64,000 bases of DNA from Bacillus kexueae (GCF_022809095.1 NZ_JALAZE010000001.1:186001-250000); one strand, 5' to 3'; positions 27,879 through 36,704 are shown, counted from the first letter of the stretch. Translations and numbers: made by a program. Notes: generated by a model from the letters alone, not told the origin.

Positions 27879-28624
27879 TCCACAACCTTTATGTTTGTTA
27901 ATGCATTAAATTGTTTTAAGTCCTCTTTTGCATCATCTGTAATAATTGTTACTTCTTCTAAATTTGCAATTTTTGCAAAGGAGATTTCATGAAACTTCGT
28001 GTGATCGACGAGCAGAAACGTTTCTCGGGACAGTTGGAGTGCTTGACGTTTCATTGCTGCTTCATCAGGGTCAGGCGTTGTAATTCCTAAATCTGGATGA
28101 ACACCATTTGCCCCGAGAAAACATTTATCAAATCGATATTGCTTGATGGAATCAATCGCTCCGCTTCCAATTAATGCACCTGTTCTCGGCTTAACATAGC
28201 CTCCAACTAAATACGTTTTAATCCCCTTTTTTAATAACGGCTCAATATGACCTAAGCCATTTGTAACAACGACGATATCGTAATCAGTGTTAAGAAAGTC
28301 AATCATTTGAAGGGTAGTCGACCCTGCATCTAAATAAATGCAGTCACCATCCTCTACAAGAGAAGCCGCTTTTTTCGCAATCACTTTCTTTGCTTGCAAA
28401 TTTTTCGTTGATTTTTCCTTCATGTCAGGTTCAATTAATTTTCCTGTCACGCGGGTTGCTCCACCGTGTACACGTTTCACATAATTATTTTTTTCTAAAT
28501 ACGTTAAATCACGTCGAATCGTTGATTCAGAAGCATTCGTTGCTTCTACCATTTCATGAAGCTTCACGATTTCTTTTTCTTTTAACAACTGTAAAATAAT
28601 GTGATGTCTTTCTTCGGTTAACAC
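27875..28624 (-). CDS. fruR: DeoR-family repressor of the fru operon
   Basis: A 249-residue regulator. The N-terminal winged helix contains ILQLLKEKEIVKLHEM and the recognition part NASESTIRRDLTYLEK; the sugar-phosphate-binding DeoRC domain includes YLDAGSTTLQMIDFL and the basic RQALQLSRETFLLVDHTKF. It is expected to be released by fructose 1-phosphate. First gene of the operon, so it controls itself. Several CAATCA-type half sites lie upstream of its promoter, around 28685-28742. Confidence 0.93.
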   Translation of the reverse strand: MLTEERHHIILQLLKEKEIVKLHEMVEATNASESTIRRDLTYLEKNNYVKRVHGGATRVTGKLIEPDMKEKSTKNLQAKKVIAKKAASLVEDGDCIYLDAGSTTLQMIDFLNTDYDIVVVTNGLGHIEPLLKKGIKTYLVGGYVKPRTGALIGSGAIDSIKQYRFDKCFLGANGVHPDLGITTPDPDEAAMKRQALQLSRETFLLVDHTKFHEISFAKIANLEEVTIITDDAKEDLKQFNALTNIKVVE

Positions 28625-28639
28625 GAATTTTCCCTCACT

Positions 28640-28699
28640 TTGAAAACGCCTTCTGTTGACGTTTGATTTTATTATACGAACTCAAACAATCAAATTCAA
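28640..28699 (-). promoter_or_regulatory. fru operon promoter with downstream cre-like site
   Basis: On the minus strand TTGAAT (28699-28694) and TATAAT (28676-28671) are 17 bases apart, a good sigma-A promoter. Downstream, 28640-28654 reads TTGAAAACGCCTTCT, matching the cre consensus at all but one fixed position. Confidence 0.75.
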
Positions 28700-28746
28700 T
28701 CATTTTTGTTCATTTTCAACCAAAATCAATCATAATCATTCAATGC

Positions 28747-29565
28747 ATGAAAAGTTATGTACGACAAATACTAGGAAATGAACAGAAGAAAGGGGCTGGT
28801 CATATCCCTTTAATTGACTTACAAAATGGAATGAAAACGTATTATGAACGAATGGGAAATGGTGTTCCCATCGTCTTTGTTCATCCTCCAGGAATGGGGC
28901 TTGTTACATTTCACTATCAACGTCCATTATCCAAAGATTACGATATTATTTTATATGATATTCGAGGTAATGGACAAAGCTCTTCTTCGAATGACCCGAT
29001 CACAATGAGTTTACTTAGTGAAGATTTAAACCACTTATTAGAGAGCTTGTCTATCGAACAAGCATATATTTGTGGCTATTCAAATGGTGGTTCAATCGCA
29101 CAACATTTTGCCCTTTCCTATCCCAATAAAGTACGGGGTTTAATTTTAATTGGAGGATTTTCAGAAGTCACATCTCCTTTATTACATGCGGAGTTTTTAC
29201 TTGGTATTAAAGTAGCGAAACTTGGAATGCTTCCACTTCTAGCAAAAACAATCAGTAACGCTCACGCACCGTCAAAAACATTCAAGAAACATTTGTATCA
29301 ATACATGTTAAAAACGAACAGGAAAACGCTTATTGAGATGTATGAATCTGGAGTAGAATATAGATCGACCGATCGACTACATGAAATTAACGTTCCTGTA
29401 CTGCTCGTTTACGGACAACATGATTATTATGTGCACCATTACAAGCACCATTTCCTGCAAAACATTGAGAAGGTAGACGTTATCTATATCGCCAACGTCA
29501 GTCATCAAGTACCGACAAAGCAAGCACCTGCTCTAAACAACGTCATCTCACAATTTATTCGATAA
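28747..29565 (+). CDS. Alpha/beta hydrolase
   Basis: A hydrolase of the alpha/beta fold. The oxyanion region is VFVHPPGMGLV, the nucleophile serine is in CGYSNGGSIA, the acid is in VYGQHDYYV and the histidine in VSHQVPT. Substrate unknown. The start is uncertain. ATG 28747 has no ribosome site; AAAGGGG at 28789-28795 points to the in-frame ATC 28804 or ATT 28813, which would give the usual IPLIDLQNG start but are non-canonical codons. ATG 28831 is the next alternative and would remove the first strand. It is divergent from fruR and ends four bases before repeat copy D. Confidence 0.85.
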   Translation: MKSYVRQILGNEQKKGAGHIPLIDLQNGMKTYYERMGNGVPIVFVHPPGMGLVTFHYQRPLSKDYDIILYDIRGNGQSSSSNDPITMSLLSEDLNHLLESLSIEQAYICGYSNGGSIAQHFALSYPNKVRGLILIGGFSEVTSPLLHAEFLLGIKVAKLGMLPLLAKTISNAHAPSKTFKKHLYQYMLKTNRKTLIEMYESGVEYRSTDRLHEINVPVLLVYGQHDYYVHHYKHHFLQNIEKVDVIYIANVSHQVPTKQAPALNNVISQFIR

Positions 29566-29568
29566 GAA

Positions 29569-29860
29569 ACATACATGATTTTACACTCACACCCCGGACA
29601 TGAAAATTTATTCTCCCCGGGGTTTCCTTTCTACCATCTATCTATCATGATTGATTATTCAGCTCATCGGTAATTTTTATTTTCACAGAAAAAGCGCAAA
29701 GCGTAAGTCCTTAGGCGAAGGGCGCTGGAGGACCTGCGAGGAGGCTTCCGTCGCCACAGCAGGGCCGAAGCGACCTTAGCTGTTGGTGCTTGGAACTAGA
29801 CACCAAAAAACGGTAAAGAGAATACTTTAACACTTTATTGAATTTAAACTTTCTGTAACA
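29569..29860 (-). repeat. Terminator-linked repeat, copy D (long form)
   Basis: A copy of about 292 bp, nearly identical to copy B in inverted orientation. On the minus strand it begins TGTTACAGAAAG after the isochorismatase-like gene terminator and runs to four bases from the hydrolase stop codon. It therefore fills the whole interval between two convergent genes. No gene is visible in the gap 29566-29923. Confidence 0.93.
29591..29629 (+). terminator. Hairpin in repeat D, likely terminator of the hydrolase gene
   Basis: ACCCCGG and CCGGGGT flank a 17-base AT-rich loop and are followed by TTCCTTT. It starts about 26 bases after the hydrolase stop codon. The same hairpin in copy B faces phhB. 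Confidence 0.65.
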
Positions 29861-29867
29861 AAAACAA

Positions 29868-29899
29868 AAGACGCTATCCCATTAGAGGGGTGGCGTCTT
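29868..29899 (-). terminator. Terminator of the isochorismatase-like gene
   Basis: On the minus strand AAGACGC pairs with GCGTCTT around a long loop with an inner CCC/GGG pairing, followed by TTGTTTTTG. Copy D begins directly beyond it. Confidence 0.75.
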
Positions 29900-29923
29900 A
29901 TTTGTTGGCAATTGTGCCTCTGT

Positions 29924-30508
29924 TTACGTCGTTGTTTTTTGTTTTCCAATGTTTTTTGCACTTACAGCAAGCTGTTTTGCCATAAAGCTCGTGATGACGG
30001 TCGTTTCATCGTTCATCATCGACGTCAAAATAGCAAAGTGGACTTCATCGGCGGATAAACTTTCATTATTAAACGAAATTTTTTCAAAACTAACGGTTGC
30101 ATCTGCAACAATGTATTGATGGCTATCAGAAGTTGAGAGAACTTGACTTACGGTAGCAATATGAGGAAAAAGAGAAAAACCAACAAAAATGTAGATGGGC
30201 TTTTGTTCCTTCGTCAGTACTTGTTCAATGAACGTAGAGTAGGAAGAATAAATTAAATGCTGCTCGTTTTTTTGCGGCTTAAACCCATCCTTGAAATGAA
30301 AACCTGCATTTGTGCGGTGCAGTGGGGAAGATTGTTTCGGATCATCAAACTGTGTATGAATGACCGGTAACTCTCTTTCTCGCCATATCGACAACAATTC
30401 CTTCATACGCGCCTCGGCAAACATACCGTTACGCTTACCATACCCTGCATAATCGTAGCCACGCTGCACATTCATCACAACGAGTATTGGCGTTTCGATC
30501 CTTTCCAT
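29924..30508 (-). CDS. Isochorismatase-fold protein lacking the catalytic triad
   Basis: A 194-residue protein of the isochorismatase/nicotinamidase fold. The expected Asp-Lys-Cys triad is not there. The first strand reads ILVVMNVQRGY where active enzymes have IDMQ (Asp to Asn). YSSYSTF stands where KxxYSAF is usual (Lys to Tyr). VGFSLFPHIATVSQ stands where GxxTxxCVxxTA is usual (Cys to His). The fold-defining spacing is otherwise kept, so this is probably a non-catalytic ligand-binding or partner protein rather than a decaying gene; no frameshifts are seen. It is monocistronic. Confidence 0.75.
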   Translation of the reverse strand: MERIETPILVVMNVQRGYDYAGYGKRNGMFAEARMKELLSIWRERELPVIHTQFDDPKQSSPLHRTNAGFHFKDGFKPQKNEQHLIYSSYSTFIEQVLTKEQKPIYIFVGFSLFPHIATVSQVLSTSDSHQYIVADATVSFEKISFNNESLSADEVHFAILTSMMNDETTVITSFMAKQLAVSAKNIGKQKTTT

Positions 30509-30740
30509 ATAACACTCCTATTCAACTTTTTGGGGTAATAACTACTCTTATTGGTAGCTGTTCTTTTTCATTAGACTATATGTCAAATCTGAAAGTTTAT
30601 TCGCTCTGTTCATGGGCAAATCGGTCAATTTATGCTACTATATGAAAGGTAAAACATGTATATGAAACCTTTATACTCCTTTGTTCGTCTACATAAACGG
30701 ACGTCTTCGTTCTTGAAATACTATAAAGTTGGTGAACATC

Positions 30741-31913
30741 ATGGATTTAAATAAAAATAGGCAATCAAGGTTTGATTATCAGCTCGCTTCGATTATCTTT
30801 CTGTTATTTTGCGTGAGCTGTATTGCCATCTATGGGGCTGTTTTAACATCCGGTCAATACGGGGGCCCATTCTTATTGAAACAAATAGTTTATTATATCA
30901 TTGGTTGTGGGATTGTCTTCGGTGTCATGAATTTTGATTCTGATCAACTTCAACGAATGTCTTGGTATTTATATGGGCTCGGACTATCTTTGCTTGTCAT
31001 ATTAAAATTTGCCCCTTCTTCTATTGCCCGAACAATCAATGGAGCAAAAGCATGGTTTACGTTACCTGGCTTCTCCTTTCAGCCAGCGGAAGTCATGAAA
31101 GTTTTTTTAATCATAACGTTAAGTACGATTATCGCCAAGCATAATGAACAAAATCCTCGACGTACGCTTGAATCAGATATGAAACTACTGCTAAAAATTG
31201 GGGCAACAGCAGCTCCTCCGATTTTATTAGTTTTAGACCAACCTGACTTAGGGACTGCACTCGTGATGATGGCGATTGTCGCAGGCTTAATTTTCGTCTC
31301 AGGAATATCATGGAAAATCGTTTTGACGATTTTAACGTTTATTGGGACAGCTGTATCCACCATTTTTTATTTTGTATTAGTTAAGCCTGATCTGTTGCAA
31401 AAATATTTAAAAGTTGAAGAATATCAGCTTGGTCGCATTTACGCGTGGTTAAATCCTGAAGGGTACAAAAGCGCTGAAGGGTATCACTTGTTGAATTCGT
31501 TAAAAGCAATTGGTTCAGGACAAATTACTGGAAAAGGGTTTGGAGAAGGACAAGTTTATATTCCAGAAAACCATACCGATTTTATTTTTAGCGTTATCGG
31601 TGAACAATTTGGATTCATCGGTACGAGTGTCGTATTAAGTATTTATTTCTTACTCATTTACCATTTAGTAAAAATTTCATTAGAAACAAATGAAGAATTC
31701 AATAGCTACATTTGCGCGGGTGTCATTAGTTTATTTGTGTTCCACGTCTTCCAAAATGCTGGAATGACCATCGGACTACTTCCGATTACCGGTATTCCCC
31801 TTCCTTTTTTAAGCTATGGAGGGAGTTCTTTAATCGGAAGTATGATGGCGATTGGTCTCATCTTTGGAATTCGTTGGCACCATCGTGTGTATATGTTCTC
31901 CAATGATGATTAA
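30741..31913 (+). CDS. rodA: RodA/FtsW-family SEDS peptidoglycan glycosyltransferase
   Basis: A 390-residue membrane protein with ten segments. Family motifs include NGAKAWFTLPGFSFQPAEVM, LDQPDLGTALV, a long external loop with GFGEGQVYIPENHTDFIFS, and near the end ITGIPLPFLSYGGSSLI. SEDS proteins polymerise glycan strands at the membrane together with a class B PBP. The loop with its catalytic aspartate favours RodA over SpoVE or FtsW; several paralogues exist in Bacilli, so the exact orthology is moderately sure. Start ATG 30741 follows TTGGTGA. It is monocistronic with its own terminator. Confidence 0.88.
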   Translation: MDLNKNRQSRFDYQLASIIFLLFCVSCIAIYGAVLTSGQYGGPFLLKQIVYYIIGCGIVFGVMNFDSDQLQRMSWYLYGLGLSLLVILKFAPSSIARTINGAKAWFTLPGFSFQPAEVMKVFLIITLSTIIAKHNEQNPRRTLESDMKLLLKIGATAAPPILLVLDQPDLGTALVMMAIVAGLIFVSGISWKIVLTILTFIGTAVSTIFYFVLVKPDLLQKYLKVEEYQLGRIYAWLNPEGYKSAEGYHLLNSLKAIGSGQITGKGFGEGQVYIPENHTDFIFSVIGEQFGFIGTSVVLSIYFLLIYHLVKISLETNEEFNSYICAGVISLFVFHVFQNAGMTIGLLPITGIPLPFLSYGGSSLIGSMMAIGLIFGIRWHHRVYMFSNDD

Positions 31914-31947
31914 AGAAGTAGTCTGTCAGGGCTACTTCTTCTTTATA
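31911..31947 (+). terminator. Rho-independent terminator of rodA
   Basis: AAGAAGTAG pairs with CTACTTCTT around ten bases, followed by CTTTAT, overlapping the stop codon. Confidence 0.85.
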
Positions 31948-32222
31948 TTTCTCTTTGCTCCCCCTAATATTAAATAATGGTTTTTTTTCGGACGAATAAA
32001 AGACTATGCTTGTGCAGGATTTTCACTCTTTAAAATGAAGCGAGGAGATTTCACTCCTGTAGGATGTTGAGAAAGCAAGTGCTACGGCAAAACGTTAAAA
32101 GCAATCATGTACAAATAAATCTTTGAAAAAAGCTTGTTTTCAAAAGAATTCCATCATATAATGTCTTTATCAAAAATACAATTGTTTTTATAGAAAAGAC
32201 ATTAGGAGAGGAGATTTTGTAA
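31948..32222. other. Intergenic stretch without a recognised gene
   Basis: The segment is AT-rich with an AGGAG/CTCCT mini-hairpin at 32043-32058 and a GC-richer patch to about 32095. I find no ORF with a ribosome site and no riboswitch consensus. The last 60 bases probably hold the promoter of the following GNAT gene, which has AGGAGAGGAG before its start. Confidence 0.5.
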
Positions 32223-32612
32223 ATGGTACATTTGCTTGACTCAGCGATTGAAGTAAAAGAAGTTTCCAAACAACAATTCCAAAACTTACTGCACAGCGAC
32301 GTGAATAATGGTGATCACTATTTTTCTATTCTTTCAAACGGGGAGTCAATCGGTGGGGCTGCCATTTCAAAAAAGAAAACGGACGGAGTATTGAATTATT
32401 GGTTAGAATATGATTATTTAACAAGTGGGATTGGAACGTTTGTTGCTTCTGAGTTAATTGATTTTGCCATTCAAAAGCTTCACTTACATACAATCAAAAC
32501 AGAGTGTGTAGAGCCTTTATGGGGGAACCATGCGGAACCATTTAGTCAAAAGCTTGGTTAATTAGTGCCATACAAAATTTCAACTCGGACAATGTTAAAA
32601 TGTCGTGAATAA
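32223..32612 (+). pseudogene. GNAT acetyltransferase gene with in-frame stop
   Basis: The frame encodes 112 residues with a GNAT-like core (HYFSILSNGESIGGAAIS, YLTSGIGTFVASELIDFAI, HTIKTECVEPLWGN) and then stops at TAA 32559 just after FSQKLG, the place where these proteins normally continue with GF and a last strand. In the same frame, 16 further codons (LVPYKISTRTMLKCRE) follow before the next stop at 32610, and they look like a natural GNAT C terminus. I read this as a nonsense mutation or small deletion in a formerly longer gene. A slightly shortened active protein is possible. A strong ribosome site is retained. Confidence 0.6.
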
Positions 32613-32686
32613 TTAAACTGAGCATTGATTAACGCAAGTGAATCTTCAACATCGTCTGGCCCTAAATCACGACCAGTGAATCCTAA

Positions 32687-32850
32687 GAAAAGCGCAAAGC
32701 GCAAGTACTTAGGCGAAGGGCGCTGGAGGACATGCGAGGAGGCTTCCGTCTGGGCCGAAGCGACCCGAGCTGATGGCGCTTGGAGCTAGACACCAAAAAA
32801 ATGTAAAAAGAATACTTTAACAATTTATTGAACTTAAATTTTCTGTAACA
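32687..32850 (-). repeat. Terminator-linked repeat, copy E
   Basis: About 164 bp, starting on the minus strand with TGTTACAGAAAA after the yknZ terminator. Compared with copies C and D it lacks about nine bases (the GCCACAGCA part) in the middle. It lies between yknZ and the broken GNAT gene, which are convergent. Confidence 0.9.
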
Positions 32851-32890
32851 ATAAAAAATCCTCCATGAAGAAAGTTCTTCATGGAGGATT
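32851..32890 (-). terminator. Rho-independent terminator of yknWXYZ
   Basis: A 16-bp perfect stem (AATCCTCCATGAAGAA and its complement, two-base loop) is followed on the minus strand by TTTTTATTG. Copy E follows at once. Confidence 0.95.
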
Positions 32891-32898
32891 CTTTACTT

Positions 32899-34092
32899 TT
32901 ATTCATATCGTAGTGCTTCAATTGGATCAAGTCGTGATGCTTTGTTCGCTGGTAACATACCAAATAAAATTCCGATGACCATGGAGAATAACAACCCGCC
33001 AAGGATGACTTGCCATGAAATTAAAAATGGCCAACCAGCAAAATAGGAAATCAGCGAGGCTCCACCAGCTCCGATGAGAATTCCAATCGTTCCACCAATT
33101 AAAGTTAAAGTCCCTGACTCAATTAAAAACTGTGTTAAAATTTGCCCTTTTGTCGCACCTAACGCTTTTCGAATACCGATTTCTCTCGTCCGCTCGGTAA
33201 CGGAAACGAGCATGATGTTCATGACTCCGATTCCACCGACAAGGAGAGAAATACCAGCAATACTACTGATGATTAGCGTCATAATTCTTGTGACTTGTCC
33301 AATCCCCTCAGCAATTTCTTCAAAGTTAATGACTTGATAAGAATCTTCGGTGTTATGCAGCCTGTTTAACGTTTTTTCCGCTTTTTCACCTGCCGCTTGA
33401 ATATCGTCCGCACTCGTTGCTTGTAATGTTACTTGCGTGTAGGAGTTAACACCGAATGCGTTTCGATACGTCGTCCAAGGCATGTAAATTTCAGCGCCTT
33501 CAAACGCAAATAGTCCTGTCGCCTTTTCTAACACCCCGATAATTTCAATCGGCTGACCGTTAACCCATACAATTTCACCGACTGGGTCTTGTTCTGGAAA
33601 AAGGTCTTCTACCATTTGACTTGAAATGATTCCGACCCTTCTTCCTCCTAAATAGTCAGAGTCCGAAAATTCGCGACCGTTGGCTACTTTAAATTCATTA
33701 ACAAGTGGGTACGCTTCATTAATTCCAAATATCGTTGCATCAATGGTTTCTTCTTTGAACCTTGTTTCATACATGGTTGTGCTTGAAGCAACGACGTTCT
33801 TCACTTCTTCAATTTCCTTTAAAGCTTTTATATCTTCTTCTGTAAATGCATCACGCATGTATGCATTTGGATCTCTTTTCAATTCTTCTTCACTCGGTTG
33901 GTAGTACACTTCAATCGTATTTCCAGATCCGGTAATTTGAGATTTTAATAGCTGTTCCCCACCTTGTCCAATTGCTACGACAACGATAACGGCACCAACC
34001 CCGATAATAATTCCGAGCATCGTCAAAATGGAGCGCAGCTTATGTGCCATTATGGAGGATAAAGCCATGCGCATATTTTCCATAAAACTCAT
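32899..34092 (-). CDS. yknZ: MacB/FtsX-type ABC transporter permease (YknZ)
   Basis: A 397-residue permease with one N-terminal membrane helix (HKLRSILTMLGIIIGVGAVI), a large extracytoplasmic MacB_PCD domain and three C-terminal helices including GGIGVMNIMLVSVTERTREIG. Such proteins act as mechanotransmission machines with a partner ATPase and adaptor. Last gene in the order yknW-X-Y-Z, identical to B. subtilis, where the complex protects against the cannibalism toxin SdpC. Two bases separate it from yknY. Confidence 0.92.
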   Translation of the reverse strand: MSFMENMRMALSSIMAHKLRSILTMLGIIIGVGAVIVVVAIGQGGEQLLKSQITGSGNTIEVYYQPSEEELKRDPNAYMRDAFTEEDIKALKEIEEVKNVVASSTTMYETRFKEETIDATIFGINEAYPLVNEFKVANGREFSDSDYLGGRRVGIISSQMVEDLFPEQDPVGEIVWVNGQPIEIIGVLEKATGLFAFEGAEIYMPWTTYRNAFGVNSYTQVTLQATSADDIQAAGEKAEKTLNRLHNTEDSYQVINFEEIAEGIGQVTRIMTLIISSIAGISLLVGGIGVMNIMLVSVTERTREIGIRKALGATKGQILTQFLIESGTLTLIGGTIGILIGAGGASLISYFAGWPFLISWQVILGGLLFSMVIGILFGMLPANKASRLDPIEALRYE

Positions 34093-34094
34093 CG

Positions 34095-34778
34095 TTAACG
34101 ACCTCCTCTGACAGAAGACTCGGTAATTAAACCGTCACGAACAGTTATCACTCTTTTAGCGTACTCTGCCACTTCCTGCTCATGTGTTACGAGAACAATG
34201 GTCGTTCCTTCTTCATTCAATTGCACAAATTGCTCCATAATCGAAAAACTCGTCTTCGTATCAAGTGCTCCTGTCGGTTCGTCCGCTAATATGAGCTTTG
34301 GTTGATTGACAATCGCACGAGCAATGGCTACTCGCTGTTTTTGTCCACCGGATAATTCATTTGGCATATGCTTCATCCGGTCAACTAAACCTACCTTTTC
34401 TAACGCAGTTTTTGCTCGCTCTTCCCTTTCTTTTTTGCTCACACCCGCATAAATCATCGGAAGTTCAACGTTCTTGAGCGCATTTAACCGTGGAAGCAAT
34501 TGAAACTGTTGAAATACGAATCCGATAGATAGATTTCTAATTTTCGCTAACTGCAAATCTTTATATGTGGATATATCTTCTCCATCAAAAAAGTACTGAC
34601 CATCCGTCGGTCGGTCGAGACAGCCGATTATATTCATCAAGGTCGACTTTCCTGATCCAGATGGCCCCATGATGGCGACAAATTCTCCCTCCATAATGGA
34701 GACATCGATTCCTTTTAAAATAGGAACCTCTTCTTTTCCTAGTTTATAGCTTTTCGTAATGTCTTTTAACTCAATCAT
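34095..34778 (-). CDS. yknY: ABC transporter ATP-binding protein (YknY)
   Basis: A 227-residue ATPase. Walker A is GPSGSGKSTLMNIIG, the Q-loop follows in FQQFQLLPRL, the signature is LSGGQKQRVAIARA, Walker B is LILADEPTGALD and the switch histidine is in VLVTHEQE. It powers the YknXYZ complex at the inner face of the membrane. Its start overlaps the yknX stop by four bases. Confidence 0.95.
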   Translation of the reverse strand: MIELKDITKSYKLGKEEVPILKGIDVSIMEGEFVAIMGPSGSGKSTLMNIIGCLDRPTDGQYFFDGEDISTYKDLQLAKIRNLSIGFVFQQFQLLPRLNALKNVELPMIYAGVSKKEREERAKTALEKVGLVDRMKHMPNELSGGQKQRVAIARAIVNQPKLILADEPTGALDTKTSFSIMEQFVQLNEEGTTIVLVTHEQEVAEYAKRVITVRDGLITESSVRGGR

Positions 34779-35887
34779 TGAACGGTCACTTCCACTCCTG
34801 GCATAAGCTTATCGGAAGGGTTGACGATGACTTGATCTTCTTTCGTCAAGCCGCTTTTCACTTCCATCATGTCACCATTTGCACTTCCGACCGTTATTTC
34901 TTTTTTCGTAGCTTTGTTGTCTTCAACCACCCACACAAAGTGACCTTCATCTTCACGAATAATCGCATCTACTGGTATGACTTGAGCCGTTTTACGCTCC
35001 GTTTCAATTTCCATAATCATTTTAAAGCCTGGTTTTGCTTTTATATTATCGTCTGTCACAGTCACTTCAATCGGATACTGAACCGCACCACTCTGCGTCA
35101 TCGCATCCATCTGTTCTGGTAGTGTACTAATATATGAGACCGTCCCTGACCATTTTTCATCTGGCAAGACATCGGTCGTGAGTGTTACCGGTTGGTTTTC
35201 AACAATTTTGAGGGTATCATATTCAGAAATTGCTCCGGTAACCTTTAATTCTTTTAAACTACCAATATGTATGAGCACTTTCGGATCTATGCTATTTTTC
35301 GCATCTTCATCGACTGAAATGACGATTCCATCAATTTCGCTTTTTACCTCTAATTCACTTAACCTTTTTGCGATAGTTTCTTTTTGTAATAAGTTTTGTC
35401 GCAATTCTAAATCAGCCATTTTTTTCTCTGTTTCAAGCTGTTTTCGTTCACTTTCTACTTGTTTTTTCGCTTCTTCTTTCCCTACTTGTTTTTCTAATTC
35501 TTTTTCTTTATCGTCTAAGTCTTCGAGCTGATCATTAATTTGATTAATTCGTATATAATTCGATTCAATCGTTAATTGATTTTGTTCTTTTTCTAATTGT
35601 AACTGTTCATTTTCGTACTTCAGAAGAGGAGATCCTTTTTCCACGGTGTCTCCCTCTTTTACGAAAATCTCTTTTATTTCACCATTTTGAGCGTCAACAT
35701 AAACTTTTTGCTCATTCGCTAATTGAAGTGTTCCAGGTATCATGACAGTTCCAGTTAGTTCTTGCTCTTGAATGGTCGCCGTTTCTACCATGATTTCTTC
35801 CGTCGATTGAGCCCTCATAACGCCAACCGTTATCAATACGGCTAGAAGGACAGTAATCCCAATTCCAATCCAAATTTTTTTCTTCAT
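34775..35887 (-). CDS. yknX: Membrane-fusion (HlyD/MacA-like) protein (YknX)
   Basis: A 370-residue adaptor with one N-terminal membrane helix (about residues 4-23), a biotinyl-lipoyl-like domain split by a long coiled-coil hairpin (about residues 95-170, rich in Glu, Lys and Gln), and beta-barrel plus membrane-proximal domains ending in SDKLMPGVEVTVQ. It bridges the YknYZ transporter to the outside of the membrane. One base separates it from yknW. Confidence 0.92.
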   Translation of the reverse strand: MKKKIWIGIGITVLLAVLITVGVMRAQSTEEIMVETATIQEQELTGTVMIPGTLQLANEQKVYVDAQNGEIKEIFVKEGDTVEKGSPLLKYENEQLQLEKEQNQLTIESNYIRINQINDQLEDLDDKEKELEKQVGKEEAKKQVESERKQLETEKKMADLELRQNLLQKETIAKRLSELEVKSEIDGIVISVDEDAKNSIDPKVLIHIGSLKELKVTGAISEYDTLKIVENQPVTLTTDVLPDEKWSGTVSYISTLPEQMDAMTQSGAVQYPIEVTVTDDNIKAKPGFKMIMEIETERKTAQVIPVDAIIREDEGHFVWVVEDNKATKKEITVGSANGDMMEVKSGLTKEDQVIVNPSDKLMPGVEVTVQ

Positions 35888-35888
35888 A

Positions 35889-36560
35889 TTAAGCCCCCAT
35901 CATACTGCTTGCTGCCGCACTAAATGTACTGAATAATACTCCGATTGCAAAAAGAATAATGGTCACAATCCAAGCAGCGCGCTTGGATAAACCTCCAACA
36001 CGCTCTAAACCGATCGCAGATAAAATTGTCGACCAAATAGCAAACACTTCTATGGAGCTTAAAAATCCACTAAGAGCTCCTTCTGCGCCCACAATTGCAT
36101 TTAGCGATGTAAAACTGACGCTATCAGATGAAATGCCAACAATAGAAATAATGATTGTGTTTAATAATGTTCCAATCGCGGTAATTAATCCGATGTAGGT
36201 AGAAAGTGAAAAGAGTTGTTTAAACTTTGCACCTGTACCGGCAATTTTCGTAATAGCTAAATAAATAAGGGTTGAAATTAATAAAATAATCGGCGGTGTG
36301 ATAATACCAAACACGACTGCTGAAATTTTAGTAAAAAGCTCAAACATTTCCGCTTCTTCTGCTGGAATGTCAGCTCCAGCCATACTCGATACATCTACAG
36401 CATTTATGCCGATAAATGCCGATAGTATGCTAATCGCCATGACAACGAGAAGAGGAATGAGCACCTTCGGATTTTCCTTGATGCGGTCCATCGTTTCGTT
36501 CGGACTCGTAATGATGCCAAAAAGTTTCGGTTTTTCTTTTCTTTCAACTGTTTCTGTCAT
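35889..36560 (-). CDS. yknW: Yip1-family membrane protein (YknW)
   Basis: A 223-residue membrane protein with five hydrophobic segments and the N-terminal FGIITSPNETMDRIKENP that marks Yip1-domain proteins in Firmicutes. In B. subtilis YknW assists assembly of the YknXYZ complex. AAGGAGG lies eight bases before the ATG. It is the first gene of the operon and is preceded by a sigma-W-type promoter. Confidence 0.9.
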   Translation of the reverse strand: MTETVERKEKPKLFGIITSPNETMDRIKENPKVLIPLLVVMAISILSAFIGINAVDVSSMAGADIPAEEAEMFELFTKISAVVFGIITPPIILLISTLIYLAITKIAGTGAKFKQLFSLSTYIGLITAIGTLLNTIIISIVGISSDSVSFTSLNAIVGAEGALSGFLSSIEVFAIWSTILSAIGLERVGGLSKRAAWIVTIILFAIGVLFSTFSAAASSMMGA

Positions 36561-36597
36561 ATTTGTATGACCTCCTTATAATGATTCCATTACTATT

Positions 36598-36624
36598 TAC
36601 GATTGATATCGACAAGATGTTTCA
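36598..36624 (-). promoter_or_regulatory. Sigma-W-type ECF promoter of yknWXYZ
   Basis: On the minus strand TGAAAC and CGTA are separated by 17 bases, the sigma-W consensus arrangement, with the -10 ending 38 bases before the yknW start. B. subtilis yknWXYZ is known to belong to the sigma-W regulon. Confidence 0.82.
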
Positions 36625-36704
36625 TTTAATTAAAATTTTTTTACAAAATTTTTCTTTTTAAAAGCTGAGTGAAATTGATGGATAAAACGTTTGGTACCGA
36701 ACAA

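Noticed and set aside
31980-32110. Riboswitch or small RNA in the gap after rodA
   Set aside because: Only a five-base hairpin and a GC-richer patch; no known riboswitch core could be matched.
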